Program-made: the position numbers and the translations under genes
Part shown: positions 43,996 to 53,641 of the stretch, one piece after another
Numbering within the stretch: position 1 is the stretch's first letter
Layout: each line of letters opens with the position of its first letter
Notes under the pieces: model-generated
The model's database searches: none
Seen by the model: only the letters and a program-made list of their open reading frames with translations
What the model was told of the DNA's origin: nothing
NCBI GenBank assembly: GCA_005239435.1
Contig: SZNP01000001.1
Span: 806,001 to 870,000, forward strand
Reading direction: 5' to 3'
From: Halorussus salinisoli
GTDB lineage: Archaea > Halobacteriota > Halobacteria > Halobacteriales > Haladaptataceae
DNA length: 64,000 bases

Positions 43996-45519
43996 TCACT
44001 TGGTCGGGCGCGTGACCTGCACGTAGGGCGCGGTTTCGACGTGGTTGACGACTCCCATCGACTTGGTGGTTCCCGCGATGGACTTCTCGGCCGCGATGTA
44101 CTGGATGTCGTTCTCGTGTTTCCACGTCCGGAACATGTGCTGGGCGTCGTAGACGAAGAACTCCGCGAGATTCGTCTCCATCGTCTCGGGGTTGTGGATG
44201 TACGTCACGGTGTCGGCGTCGAACGAGACGTTCTCGCGCGCCCAGTAGTAGAGTTCCCGAACCTGCGGTGCATCGAACCACCGGAGGAACGCCTCGGTGT
44301 ACACCAGCGCGAGGACCGGCCGGTCGCGTCGGTCCGTGATGTCCCGAAGGACGCGCTTGACGAACTTCATCGACATCGTCGCGCTCATACTCATCAGCCG
44401 ACTGAACAGTCCGCTGGACGACGCCGTGTAGACGTTCTGATGGTCGGCGTAGGTGCTCCAGACGTTGAACGAGTCCAGGACGAAGAGCGAGTCCGACTCC
44501 AGCAGTGCCGGGATGTCGTCCTCGCCGGCCGGGAGCATCGACTCGAACCGACCCGGCGTGAGCGACGGTGACGGAACGAGCCAGATTCCCATGCCGGAGT
44601 CGAGCGCGCTGGCGGCCATGCCGACGACCAGTCCGTCAACGAACGCCCGGCCGTCGTGTTCGAAGAGGACGCCGCTTCCCTTCGTGAGACCGCCGCTAAT
44701 CTGGTCGAGACCCTCGAACCCGGTCGAGATTACGTCGTCGTTCACGCCGAAGTCGTGGGTCCGGTTGTGAGGTGTCAGGAACACGCCCTGCTCGTCGATT
44801 CCGAGTTCGTACTCGCGGGTGTCGTGGTCGACGCCGCGCATCTTGACGACCCGGAGGAAGCGACGGGAGTTCCCCTCGACCGGACTCCGACGGAGTCGAA
44901 CGACGCCGTGGGTCGAGAACTCGAGGACGGTCCGGGGAGCGAGTCGACCGCCCTGGTCCCCGTCGGCGTCGGTCACGAGCGACTCGGCAGTGAGCAGTGA
45001 GGTCGCTTCGAACTCGTCGGTGAACAACCGAACGAGGTCGAGGATGGCGCGCTGGAAGAAGTGCGAATCGCTTCGGATACCCGCGAGGCTGGCCGTGCTG
45101 TCGAAGACGACCCGGTCGCACGGCGCGAAGCGGGAGAGATACTCCTCGATGTACTGCATCTCGAAGGGAGCGGAGTACCCCTCGCCCAGGACCTCGTCAC
45201 CGTCCGTGGTCTGCATCGTCAGGTTCTGTTCTCCCTCTTCGATGGTTCGTCCGGTCCGAGCGTGGACGTGGACCAACGTCAGATTCGGATGGTCCAGGTC
45301 GAAGTCGAACTGGTCGAACGACGACCGGAGTTCCTCGGCCGTCTGCTCGGTCGAGACGTACAGACACTGGTCGCCGTCCGCCAGTCCGTCTTGGAGAAAC
45401 TGCATGCCGAGCGTACTCTTTCCGACTCCCGGTCCGCCCGAAATCAGTATCGACCGGTTCTCCGGAAATCCGCCGTCGAGAATCCGGTCCAAAACGTCAC
45501 TCCCCGTGGAGACTGGCAT
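43996..45519 (-). CDS. KaiC/RAD55-like ATPase (HTR-like)
   Basis: A 507-residue protein with two RecA-like domains. Domain 1 (1-240) is intact: Walker A ISGGPGVGKST and Walker B DRVVFDSTASLAG. Domain 2 (about 265-500) retains FDVISTGFEGLDQISGGLTKGSG-type residues but has FEHDGRAFVDG where a P-loop would be, so it is probably catalytically dead. Such proteins in haloarchaea are thought to act in signalling or transcription control. Start at ATG 45519 (MPVSTGSDVLDRIL). Confidence 0.85.
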   Translation of the reverse strand: MPVSTGSDVLDRILDGGFPENRSILISGGPGVGKSTLGMQFLQDGLADGDQCLYVSTEQTAEELRSSFDQFDFDLDHPNLTLVHVHARTGRTIEEGEQNLTMQTTDGDEVLGEGYSAPFEMQYIEEYLSRFAPCDRVVFDSTASLAGIRSDSHFFQRAILDLVRLFTDEFEATSLLTAESLVTDADGDQGGRLAPRTVLEFSTHGVVRLRRSPVEGNSRRFLRVVKMRGVDHDTREYELGIDEQGVFLTPHNRTHDFGVNDDVISTGFEGLDQISGGLTKGSGVLFEHDGRAFVDGLVVGMAASALDSGMGIWLVPSPSLTPGRFESMLPAGEDDIPALLESDSLFVLDSFNVWSTYADHQNVYTASSSGLFSRLMSMSATMSMKFVKRVLRDITDRRDRPVLALVYTEAFLRWFDAPQVRELYYWARENVSFDADTVTYIHNPETMETNLAEFFVYDAQHMFRTWKHENDIQYIAAEKSIAGTTKSMGVVNHVETAPYVQVTRPTK

Positions 45520-45713
45520 TTGTCGTAAGTTCTCGTCATCACGACTTGAACTTAACACTTTGTCTCCGTCTATTCGCGCACGAATGTTATGAATTTTAAT
45601 AATAGGGCGATACACCGTCGGTCGGGCACGGTTCTGAACATATTAACTCGGTAACGAGTGGCAATTTTCACGGATTCCGGACGTTTTAGCCTCGCCAACA
45701 CGTAGGGTGTGAT

Positions 45714-48407
45714 ATGCAACTCCACGCCAGAGACGTACGCCGGGACGTGCGCGAACTCGGTGCACTGCTCGGAGACGTGCTGGAAGCCCAATCCTCGGCG
45801 GAAGCGTTCGAGGTAGTCGAGTCGGTCCGAACCGAATCCATCGACTACCGGCGCGGCGACGCCGAAACCCGGGACGCCCTGCGCGCCGAACTCGCCGACC
45901 TGCCGCCCGAGCGTGCCGGGGTCGTTGCCCGCGCGTTCGCCACCTACTTCGAACTCATCAACCTCGCCGAGGAGCGAGAGCGCGTCCGGGCGATTCGAGA
46001 GGGGTCGCAACACGGGACTCTCGCCGACAGCGTGGCCGAGACCGCCGAGGCCCTCGCCGAATCGGGTGCGGATACCGAAACTGTCCAGCAGGTACTGGAC
46101 GACGTGTTAGTCGAACCCACCTTCACGGCCCACCCGACCGAGGCCCGCCGCAAGACCGTGAAGGCCAAACTCCGGGCGGTCGCCGACGACCTCGAAACGC
46201 TGGACGAGCGCCGACTGACCGACCGCGAGCGGGAGACCGTCGAGCGCGACCTCGAAGCCGAAGTCACGAGTCTCTGGCAGACGCCCCAGGTTCGCCAGCG
46301 CAGGCCGGAAGTCACCGACGAGGCGCTCAACGTCCAGTGGTACCTCGAAAACACCCTCTTCGAGGTGGTGGGCGAGGTGTACGACGAACTGGAGCGAGAA
46401 CTGGGCGAGGAGTTCGGGTCGATGGAGATTCCCAAACTCTTCGAGTTCCGGTCGTGGGCCGGGAGCGACCGCGACGGCAACCCCTACGTCACGCCCGACG
46501 TGACCGCCGAGACGCTCGAACGCCAGCGCGAGGTCGTCGTCGCGCGCTACCGCGAGGAGTGCAAGCGGCTCTCGGGGGTTCTCAGCCAGGCCGACCGGAG
46601 CATCGCGGTCGGCGACGACCTCCGCGAGCGCATCGAGTCCGACCGCGAGCGTCTGCCGGGAGTCGCCGCGGAGGCCCAGGAGCGGTATCCAGACGAACCG
46701 TACCGCCAGAAACTGAAGCTGATGCGCGAGCGACTCGACCGAGTGGACGACGTACGGCCGGGCGGCTACGAAGACAGCGACGAACTGCTGGCCGACGTAG
46801 ACGCCATCACCGAGAGTCTACGGGCGAACGGCGCGGAGACCGTCGCCGAGGCGAAGGTCGCCCCGTTCCGGCGGCGGGTCGCCACCTTCGGCCTCTCGCT
46901 GGCGAGCCTCGACCTCCGCGACCACCAGCAGAACCACACCGAAGCAGTCGTCGAGGCACTGGCCCGCGAAGGCGTCGAGTACGACGAGATGGACGAGGAC
47001 GAGCGCGTCGAGGTGCTGACCGAGGCCGTGCTACAGGACGAGCCAATCGTCGACGTCACGGACACCGACGGCCTCTCCGAGACCGCGAGTCGAGTCCTCA
47101 CGCTCTTTTCCCGGACCGCCGACTGGCAGGTCGAGTACGGCGTCGAGGCCATCGACACCTACTGCATCAGCATGACCGAGGAGCCGAGTCACGTCCTCGA
47201 AGTCCTCTTCCTCGCGGACCAGGCCGGAATCGTGGACCTGCCGGGCTACTCGGGTCTCGACGTGGTCCCCCTGCTCGAAACCGAGTCGGCGCTCTCGGGC
47301 GCGCGCCGAATCATGGGTACGCTGTTCGAGAACGAGGCTTACTCGGCCGCAGTCGAGGCCCGCGGAGGCACCCAAGAGATCATGCTCGGCTACTCGGACT
47401 CCAACAAGGAGAACGGCTTTCTGGCGGCGAACTGGAGCCTCTACCGCAACCAGAAGCGCCTCGCGGAGATCTGCGACGACCACGACGTGCGACTCCGCCT
47501 GTTCCACGGTCGCGGCGGGTCCATCTCGCGCGGCGGCGGCCCGATGAACGACGCCCTGCTCGCGCTCCCGAACGAGACGGTCACGGGCGAGGTCAAGTTC
47601 ACCGAGCAGGGCGAGGCCATCGCCGAGAAGTACGCCAACCCCCGAATCGCCGAGCGGAATCTAGAGCAGATGCTCGACGCCCAGATTCGGGCTCGCCACG
47701 AGTCCATCCGGGAACCGACCGAGGACGTACCCGACGAGTGGTCCGAGGCGATGGAGACCGCCGCCAACGCCGCGCGCGAGGCGTACCGTGACCTGCTCGA
47801 AACCGACGGCTTCGTCTCGTACTTCGAGGACGCGACCCCCATCGAGGTCATCGAGGAACTGAACCTGGGGTCGCGCCCGGCCTCGCGTTCGGGCGAGCGC
47901 ACGGTCGAGGACCTCCGAGCGATTCCGTGGGTGTTCTCGTGGACGCAGGCCCGGTGTATCCTGCCGGGGTGGTACTCGCTGGCGAAGGGACTCGACGCGT
48001 ATCTCGATTCCGGCGGTGACGTGGAGACGCTCCGAGAGATGTACGACGAGTGGCCGTTCTTCCAGACGACCCTGGACAACGCCGCCCTCGCGCTGGCCCG
48101 GACCGACCTCGAAATCGCGGCCGAGTACGCCCAACTCGCGCCCGCCGACCGCCGGGAGGCGTTCTTCCCCCGAATCGAGTCCGAGTACGACCGGGCGGTC
48201 GAACTCGTGACCGACATCACCGAGCGCGACAGTCTCCTCCGGCGGGAGTGGCTCGAAGATAGCTTAGACCGGCGCAACCCCTACGTGGACCCTCTGAACC
48301 TGCTTCAGACGCGACTGCTCGCCCAATCGCACCTGACCGACGAAGAAGAGCGTACCCTGCGACTGACGGTCAAGGGTATCGCGGCCGGGATGAAGAACAC
48401 GGGATAG
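45714..48407 (+). CDS. ppc: Phosphoenolpyruvate carboxylase
   Basis: Converts PEP and bicarbonate to oxaloacetate, replenishing the citric acid cycle. 897 residues, the bacterial-type full-length form. Catalytic motifs: TAHPTEARRKTV, WAGSDRDGNPYVTPDVT, LGYSDSNKENGFL and FHGRGGSISRGGGP; the C-terminal RNPYVDPLN and MKNTG end are standard. It is a stand-alone gene with GTGTGAT before the ATG. Confidence 0.96.
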   Translation: MQLHARDVRRDVRELGALLGDVLEAQSSAEAFEVVESVRTESIDYRRGDAETRDALRAELADLPPERAGVVARAFATYFELINLAEERERVRAIREGSQHGTLADSVAETAEALAESGADTETVQQVLDDVLVEPTFTAHPTEARRKTVKAKLRAVADDLETLDERRLTDRERETVERDLEAEVTSLWQTPQVRQRRPEVTDEALNVQWYLENTLFEVVGEVYDELERELGEEFGSMEIPKLFEFRSWAGSDRDGNPYVTPDVTAETLERQREVVVARYREECKRLSGVLSQADRSIAVGDDLRERIESDRERLPGVAAEAQERYPDEPYRQKLKLMRERLDRVDDVRPGGYEDSDELLADVDAITESLRANGAETVAEAKVAPFRRRVATFGLSLASLDLRDHQQNHTEAVVEALAREGVEYDEMDEDERVEVLTEAVLQDEPIVDVTDTDGLSETASRVLTLFSRTADWQVEYGVEAIDTYCISMTEEPSHVLEVLFLADQAGIVDLPGYSGLDVVPLLETESALSGARRIMGTLFENEAYSAAVEARGGTQEIMLGYSDSNKENGFLAANWSLYRNQKRLAEICDDHDVRLRLFHGRGGSISRGGGPMNDALLALPNETVTGEVKFTEQGEAIAEKYANPRIAERNLEQMLDAQIRARHESIREPTEDVPDEWSEAMETAANAAREAYRDLLETDGFVSYFEDATPIEVIEELNLGSRPASRSGERTVEDLRAIPWVFSWTQARCILPGWYSLAKGLDAYLDSGGDVETLREMYDEWPFFQTTLDNAALALARTDLEIAAEYAQLAPADRREAFFPRIESEYDRAVELVTDITERDSLLRREWLEDSLDRRNPYVDPLNLLQTRLLAQSHLTDEEERTLRLTVKGIAAGMKNTG

Positions 48408-48589
48408 TCCTACAGCTTCGAGACCGTTTCGTCGAGGTCGGCCGGTGGGACTGATACGTCGGAGGCGTCATCGCCGGAAATCTAAGCTGTTTTAGAAGTC
48501 CGCGGAACACCTGTCGGGGTAATCAGATAGGTGCCGTTTCCGGTAGTGGCGACAACGATTACGGACGTCGATATCGTGGTGTGTCTGGG

Positions 48590-49150
48590 ATGAGGAAAAC
48601 GAACAGCGAGAACGAAATCGACCTCGATAGACGTAGCTTTCTGAAGCAGAGCGCGGTCGGCGCGTTCGGATTCGGTGGCGTGGCCGCACAGCAGGAACCG
48701 GACCGGTATCGCTCCACGCGTCGAATCGCTTTCGAAGAACCCGACCGACTCTCGGACGACTGGCGGCAACGACCGCTCCTCCTGACCGACCGGACGAACG
48801 ACGACCCGGACGTGAGCGATGTAGACGGGTGTGCGTTCAGCAACTGGCCGCCCGAGAAGATGACCATCTGGGAGGGAATCGTCGTGGACGTGAAGGACAT
48901 CGACGACGTAGCCGGATTCTTCGGCGCGGACCCGACGGTTCGCGCCGAGAAGTTGGTCGAACGCAAGCGAATCTTCGTGGACGAACAGCGGACGCCCGTC
49001 CCGCTCGGGACGACGTTCGTCATCAGCGGCGTCGTGGACTGCCCCGGCGAGTATCTCGGCGTGACCGCGACCCAGATACCCGGCATCCGAATCAAGACCG
49101 GCCCGGGCGTGAGTACCGGCGAGGCGGCGAACTCGACCGACCAGTCCTGA
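48590..49150 (+). CDS. Exported protein with twin-arginine signal
   Basis: A 186-residue protein. The N-terminus has a Tat-like signal (LDRRSFLKQSAVGAFGFGGVAAQQ); the mature protein has DGCAFSNWPPEKMTIWEGIVVDVKDIDDVAGFFGADPTVRAEKL and two cysteines. No domain is recognised. Start at ATG 48590; GTG at 48581 is possible. Confidence 0.72.
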   Translation: MRKTNSENEIDLDRRSFLKQSAVGAFGFGGVAAQQEPDRYRSTRRIAFEEPDRLSDDWRQRPLLLTDRTNDDPDVSDVDGCAFSNWPPEKMTIWEGIVVDVKDIDDVAGFFGADPTVRAEKLVERKRIFVDEQRTPVPLGTTFVISGVVDCPGEYLGVTATQIPGIRIKTGPGVSTGEAANSTDQS

Positions 49151-49196
49151 GATTCGGGAGCGAAGGCTTTTACCCGAGAGGAGGAGACCACGAACC

Positions 49197-49709
49197 GTGG
49201 ATTCGGACGAACTGCCGCGCGTGGAGGTGTACCCCGGTCGGGAAGCGGTCGTGGAGTTCGACCCCGACCTCACCTTCGAGTGCGTCGAGGGGTGTACCTG
49301 GTGCTGTCAGCACGGCGTCCTCCTCTACGACAAGGACTTCCTCGAACTCGCCGAGCGCGCGGACCTGAGTGCGGCGACGACTCAGTTCCGCGGCGAGGAC
49401 TTCGTGATTCGGGAGGAGAAGGACCGCGACGACCACGTCGCCGACGACGGCGCGGCCTGCTACTTCCTCCGGGAGGACGGTCTCTGCGAACTCCACGCCG
49501 AACACGACTGGAAGCCAGCGCGATGCTCGGTGTTCCCGCTGGAGGTGTACCTCGAAGACGGTGAGATACGGGTCACGACCCGCGACAAGGCGTGGGAACA
49601 CTGCGAGGGGATGAACGTGAGCGACCGCCGGGTAATCGAGAATCTCGACGCCTTCCTCCCGGAGTACCTCTGGGAACTCGACGACCCGGTCACGAAGCGC
49701 GAACTCTGA
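49197..49709 (+). CDS. YkgJ-family cysteine cluster protein
   Basis: A 170-residue protein with the cysteine pattern of Fe-S/Zn chelating YkgJ proteins: FECVEGCTWCCQHG at residues 28-41, CYFLREDGLCELH and RCSVFPLE. Starts with GTG. Role unknown; members appear near flagellar, redox or tRNA genes, none of which are present here. Confidence 0.85.
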   Translation: MDSDELPRVEVYPGREAVVEFDPDLTFECVEGCTWCCQHGVLLYDKDFLELAERADLSAATTQFRGEDFVIREEKDRDDHVADDGAACYFLREDGLCELHAEHDWKPARCSVFPLEVYLEDGEIRVTTRDKAWEHCEGMNVSDRRVIENLDAFLPEYLWELDDPVTKREL

Positions 49710-50392
49710 ACGACGAACGTCGCTGTCTCGAAGCCTGGTTTCCGCCAGTTGGTGATACGACTCCTGGGTCCTTCGTGCAGTCACGGGTCTTTCCCTCTAG
49801 CCTGCACTAACGACTCGTCCACCCCAGCGTGTGCTGGCGCGACTTCGTACCACGAAGTCGCGCCCACGCACGCGATGTCTTCGGGAGCGAAGCGACTGAA
49901 GGCTCGGCAGAGCGTGCCGCTGACGGTGGACGAGTAGCGCAGGCCCGTGGTCGAGCAACGCAGGAGGCCGGGGAGGTGTGAGGCTCTCGCGGTGCAGTGC
50001 GGTCTTCCTCGGCTCAAGCAGTAGCTAGCTTTCCGTTCTCGCCGACCGATTCCGCGCTAACGACACGACCCGCCGCTCAAGGAGTCGGGAGTGCCCGTCT
50101 CGAACTCGATGGCTCGGCCCTCGCGGGCTACCCGGACTGGCGGTCTCCGGCCCCGACTCCGGACGACCGCGCGAAGCGTCCGGGCGAAGTTGGTTCCGCC
50201 TTCGTACTTGAACCTTGGTACGGGCCGTAGGGACGTCTACAGCGGTTTCGTAAAAACACTTTCCATGCTCTAACAATTGTGCTAATACATTATAGAAATA
50301 GATAGGATTGCGATAGCGGATACGCTCGGATCAAGTTTGCCCGGCGCGGACCGAGCGTTCTCGAAGGCGTCGAGCGATTCCGGGCCGCGAAC
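49710..50392. other. Gene-free region holding repeat copy 2
   Basis: About 680 bases between the YkgJ and cupin genes. It holds the dispersed hairpin element (49825-50029), a GC-rich stretch to 50230, and an AT-rich patch (50270-50320) containing ATAGAAATAG. I see no plausible coding frame. Confidence 0.6.
49825..50029 (+). repeat. Dispersed hairpin element, copy 2 (long form)
   Basis: The first hairpin is a perfect 13-bp stem (GGCGCGACTTCGT at 49836-49848 with ACGAAGTCGCGCC at 49852-49864, 3-base loop). A second, wobble-paired hairpin (CTTCGG/CTGAAG) lies at 49879-49900. The box GGCCGGGGAGGTGTGAGGC is at 49966-49984 and GTAGCTAGC at 50021-50029. Alignment with copy 4 continues through GGAGCGAAG and GACGGTGGACGAGT. 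Confidence 0.75.
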
Positions 50393-50710
50393 TCAGGACG
50401 GAAGCGGGCAGAGACTCGCTGTCAGGACGGCAGTCTCGTCGGTCTCGTTGCGCGCGCCGTGGACCACGCCGCGTTCGTGGAGGACCACGCCCGGTGCCTC
50501 GATGGACTCCTCGTCGTCGCCCTGTATCACGGTCACGGTGCCGTCGAGGACGTGGAAGACGTTGGTCGCGTCGGCGTGGTCGTGGGCCGAGAGTTCCGCG
50601 CCGGGGCCGAGCGCGAACGCCTTCACCAGTACGTCGTCGGTCACGGCCAGTTCCGCGTCGATGACCTCGCCCTCGTCGGGGTCGAGGTCCGGATAGCGGT
50701 CGAGTCCCAT
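50393..50710 (-). CDS. Cupin-domain protein
   Basis: A 105-residue single cupin barrel. Motif 1 is partly there (SAHDHADATNVFHVLDGTVTVI) and motif 2 is weak (VLHERGVVHGARN). A metal-binding role is plausible from the two His. Stand-alone gene. Confidence 0.82.
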   Translation of the reverse strand: MGLDRYPDLDPDEGEVIDAELAVTDDVLVKAFALGPGAELSAHDHADATNVFHVLDGTVTVIQGDDEESIEAPGVVLHERGVVHGARNETDETAVLTASLCPLPS

Positions 50711-51273
50711 GCCACGGCAAACGCGCCACCGACTCTTAAAATCCGGTCCACTCTATCCCCGGTCGAGCGTCTGTCCTCGGTTCCGAGTTCAGATTCGGCC
50801 GGGGGCCGGGTCCACCCCGGCCGGGCGGCCGCCCCGAGAAAAGCGGGGCGACCGAGCAGATCGCAAGGGATAGCGTAGAGCGGCGGTCGATGGGTGCGGT
50901 GTGTGCCTCTGCGACGGTCTCTCGGGAGCGACGAGCGGACGCCGAGGCGGTCGGCTGTCGCGCTGACGGAAACCGGGCCAGTGGGCGGGTCCGGCCCGGC
51001 CGGGTGTGTTCGTCGTCGCTCGTCGCGCCGGGATGTGCGGTTGCGGTCGGTCGCGCACCACCGGGAGCGGAACGGTAGTGCGTCGGTCGGTGCGACCGCA
51101 TCAGTTCCTATGGTCGTATCCCACTTCAACCGGAGTGACCGTCCAGATGGTTCAGACTCGTTCACCGCCGGATGAACGGTCGTGAACAGTTCAATAGGGC
51201 CGTGAGGCACTCGTCGCGCACTCGAATAAGAATCGAATCGGGAGGAGAGGAGGCGTCCGACCCGCCGGGGCAA
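50711..51273. other. Gene-free region before the small membrane gene
   Basis: About 560 bases, GC-rich at first. Frames on both strands are Arg/Pro-rich shadows. Nothing definite is seen. Confidence 0.45.
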
Positions 51274-51492
51274 CTACGTCCGGTGTTCGCCGACGAAACC
51301 GGTCGAGAATGCGATCCACGCCAGCACGCTCACGAACAGAATCGGCGGTAGGATGGCGAATCCCCAGAGCGGGTCGATGCCCCACGCGAGCAGCAGTATC
51401 ACGTCGAACAGCCCCAACGCCAGAAAGGGCAGGACGGCCAGCGCCGCCCGCTTGCGGTCTGTCGACCCCGAGGACGGGAAACGGTTCTCCAT
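51274..51492 (-). CDS. Small two-helix membrane protein
   Basis: A 72-residue protein with a polar N-terminus and two membrane helices (AALAVLPFLALGLFDVILLLAWGI and FAILPPILFVSVLAWIAF in part). Start at ATG 51492 (MENRFPSSG). The SPW and DUF456-like proteins elsewhere in the window are unrelated. Function unknown. Confidence 0.6.
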   Translation of the reverse strand: MENRFPSSGSTDRKRAALAVLPFLALGLFDVILLLAWGIDPLWGFAILPPILFVSVLAWIAFSTGFVGEHRT

Positions 51493-51658
51493 ACTCGAAC
51501 GAGGGGCCCGAACCGACAAAAAGCGTCCGTTCGGCGGCGGATGGAGAGCGTCTCTTTGGCGGTGACTGGAGAACGTCTATTCGTCGTCGGCGGAGAGTCC
51601 CCGTCCACCGGCGAGGAGCGGGGACAGTGATTTGGGGTATGGTACCGTACCACTCGAT

Positions 51659-52357
51659 ATGGCGACTGCGACCCAACTCGAAGCCAGTCCGGACACCGAG
51701 TCGGGCGTCTGGTGGCTCGACCTCGGCGGCGTCAACGCGTATCTCGCCGACGACGACGGCGACCTCGTGCTGGTAGACGCCGGAACCCCGCGGAACGCCG
51801 GCGACATCCGGGACGGCATCCACGAAGCGGGCTACCGAGTTACCGACGTGGCGCGCGTCCTCGTCACCCACTACGACCTCGACCACGTCGGCGCGCTGTC
51901 GAAACTCGGCATCGACGCGCCGGTCTACGTCGGCCGGGCGGACGCGGAGGTGCTGGTCGGACGCGAAAGACCGGACTGGCGCAACCACAAGGGACTGCTC
52001 CAGCGCGTGACCGACCCCCTCGTCTCGGTTCCCGACCTCGCCGTCCGGCCGGTCGAAGACGGCGACGAAATCGGAGGTTTCACCGCCTACCACGCGCCGG
52101 GTCACACGCCGGGCCACACCGTCTACGTCGGAGAGTCGCCGAGCGTGGCGTTTCTGGGTGACCTCGTGCGCGAATCAGCGGGCAGACTCGAAGCGTCGCC
52201 GTGGGCCATCAGCTACGACACCGACGAAGTAAAGCAGAGCATTCGGCGGGTGGTTCGGGTCGCGCCCGACTTCGAGATGGCCGCGATGGGTCACGGCACG
52301 CCCATCATGCGCCGCGGGAGCGAGCGCCTGCGGGAGCTAGCGAACCGGTTAGAGTGA
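51659..52357 (+). CDS. Metallo-beta-lactamase fold hydrolase
   Basis: A 232-residue protein with the MBL fold: LVLVDAGTPRNAG, the metal-binding THYDLDHVGAL, the later PGHTPGHT, LGDLV and GHGTPI motifs. The first motif reads HYDLDH instead of the usual HxHxDH, a variant also found in glyoxalase II- and lactonase-like relatives. Substrate unknown. Start at ATG 51659. Confidence 0.85.
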   Translation: MATATQLEASPDTESGVWWLDLGGVNAYLADDDGDLVLVDAGTPRNAGDIRDGIHEAGYRVTDVARVLVTHYDLDHVGALSKLGIDAPVYVGRADAEVLVGRERPDWRNHKGLLQRVTDPLVSVPDLAVRPVEDGDEIGGFTAYHAPGHTPGHTVYVGESPSVAFLGDLVRESAGRLEASPWAISYDTDEVKQSIRRVVRVAPDFEMAAMGHGTPIMRRGSERLRELANRLE

Positions 52358-52392
52358 ACGAGGGAGCAGAACGCGTTCGGAAGGAGCGGATT

Positions 52393-52713
52393 TCAGGCGG
52401 TCAGTTCCTCGGCGACGGCCTCGGCCGACAGGAGCGCGGGGTCCACGATGAGGTCGGTCTGGCCCCGGGCGAAGTCCGGCAGGTCGGCGTCGGTGTAGAC
52501 GACGACCCGCACGTCCTCGTTGAGGTCCTTGGCGACCGGGACGACGGTCGCACCTTCGGTCTCGGTCAGGACCAGCGTGTCGGCGTCGGTGATTCCGGCC
52601 TCTTCGAGGGCGGGCCGGTTGGCCACGTTCTCGATTCGCGTCAGTTCGACGCCCTCGGCTTCGAGGGCGTCGCCCAGTCCGTCTTCGTCAGGTCCGACGA
52701 GGATTGCCTTCAT
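52393..52713 (-). CDS. Small protein after guaA, unknown family
   Basis: A 106-residue protein with a Rossmann-like pattern: MKAILVGPDEDGLGDALEAEGVELTRI, followed by an alternating beta-alpha run. I see a conserved place next to guaA in haloarchaea, 10 bp after the guaA stop, which suggests a link to nucleotide metabolism. No catalytic motif is seen. Confidence 0.75.
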   Translation of the reverse strand: MKAILVGPDEDGLGDALEAEGVELTRIENVANRPALEEAGITDADTLVLTETEGATVVPVAKDLNEDVRVVVYTDADLPDFARGQTDLIVDPALLSAEAVAEELTA

Positions 52714-52723
52714 CGTCTCTCCG

Positions 52724-53641
52724 TCATTCGTACTCGATGGTCGCGGGCGGCTTGTGGGTCACGTCGTAGACGACCCGCGAGACGTTGTCGTTCTGTCCGG
52801 TGATGCGACTCTGGATGCGCTGGAGGGTCTCCCAGTCGATTTCCTGCGCTCGGGCGGTCATGCCGTCCCGACTCTCGACCGACCGGACCGAGACGACCCA
52901 GCCGTGAACTCGGTTGTCGCCCTTGACGCCGGTCGCCTTGCCGAGGACCGCGGCGAACGCCTGCCACGGGTCGTACTCGTCGAGTTCTTCCTCGACGACG
53001 TGGGTCGCCTCGCGGGCGACCTCCAACTTCTCGTCGGTGACTTCCCCGAGGATGCGGACCGCGAGGCCCGGACCGGGGAACGGCATGCGCTCGGAGATTA
53101 TCTCTTCGAGGTCGAGCGCGCGAGCGACCTCGCGCACCTCGTCCTTGTAGAGGTCGCGCATGGGTTCGACGATGCCCTCGAAATCCACGACCTCGGGCAG
53201 GCCACCGACGTTGTGGTGGGACTTGATGGTGCCCTCGCTCTCGATGCGGTCGGGGTAGATGGTCCCCTGAACGAGGTAGTCGGCGTCGGTCTCCTCGGCG
53301 ACCGTCTCGAACTCCCGGATGAACTGCTCGCCGATGACGTGGCGCTTCTTCTCGGGGTCGGTGACGCCCGAGAGCGCGTCGAGGAACCGGTCTTTCGCGT
53401 CCACGATGCGGAGACTGTCCATGTAGGAGAACGTCTCCCGAATCTCGTCGGTCTCGCCCTTCCGCATCAAGCCGGTGTCGACGTAGACCGGGGTGAGTTG
53501 GTCGCCGACCGCCTCGTAGGCCAGCGCGGCGGCCGTCGAGGAGTCGACGCCGCCCGACAGCGCGATAACGGCGTTGGCGTCGCCGACCTGTTCGCTAATC
53601 TCTGCGACCTTCTCGTCGATGAATTCCTCAGTCTGAACCAT
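52724..53641 (-). CDS. guaA: GMP synthase, ATP pyrophosphatase subunit (GuaAb)
   Basis: Adenylates XMP and aminates it to GMP. 305 residues containing the PP-loop [12 protein letters not shown] at about residue 28 and the C-terminal GMPS dimerisation domain ([33 protein letters not shown]). The glutaminase domain is absent, as usual in archaea, where it is a separate gene. Its ATG overlaps the stop of pyrG. Confidence 0.94.
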   Translation of the reverse strand: MVQTEEFIDEKVAEISEQVGDANAVIALSGGVDSSTAAALAYEAVGDQLTPVYVDTGLMRKGETDEIRETFSYMDSLRIVDAKDRFLDALSGVTDPEKKRHVIGEQFIREFETVAEETDADYLVQGTIYPDRIESEGTIKSHHNVGGLPEVVDFEGIVEPMRDLYKDEVREVARALDLEEIISERMPFPGPGLAVRILGEVTDEKLEVAREATHVVEEELDEYDPWQAFAAVLGKATGVKGDNRVHGWVVSVRSVESRDGMTARAQEIDWETLQRIQSRITGQNDNVSRVVYDVTHKPPATIEYE

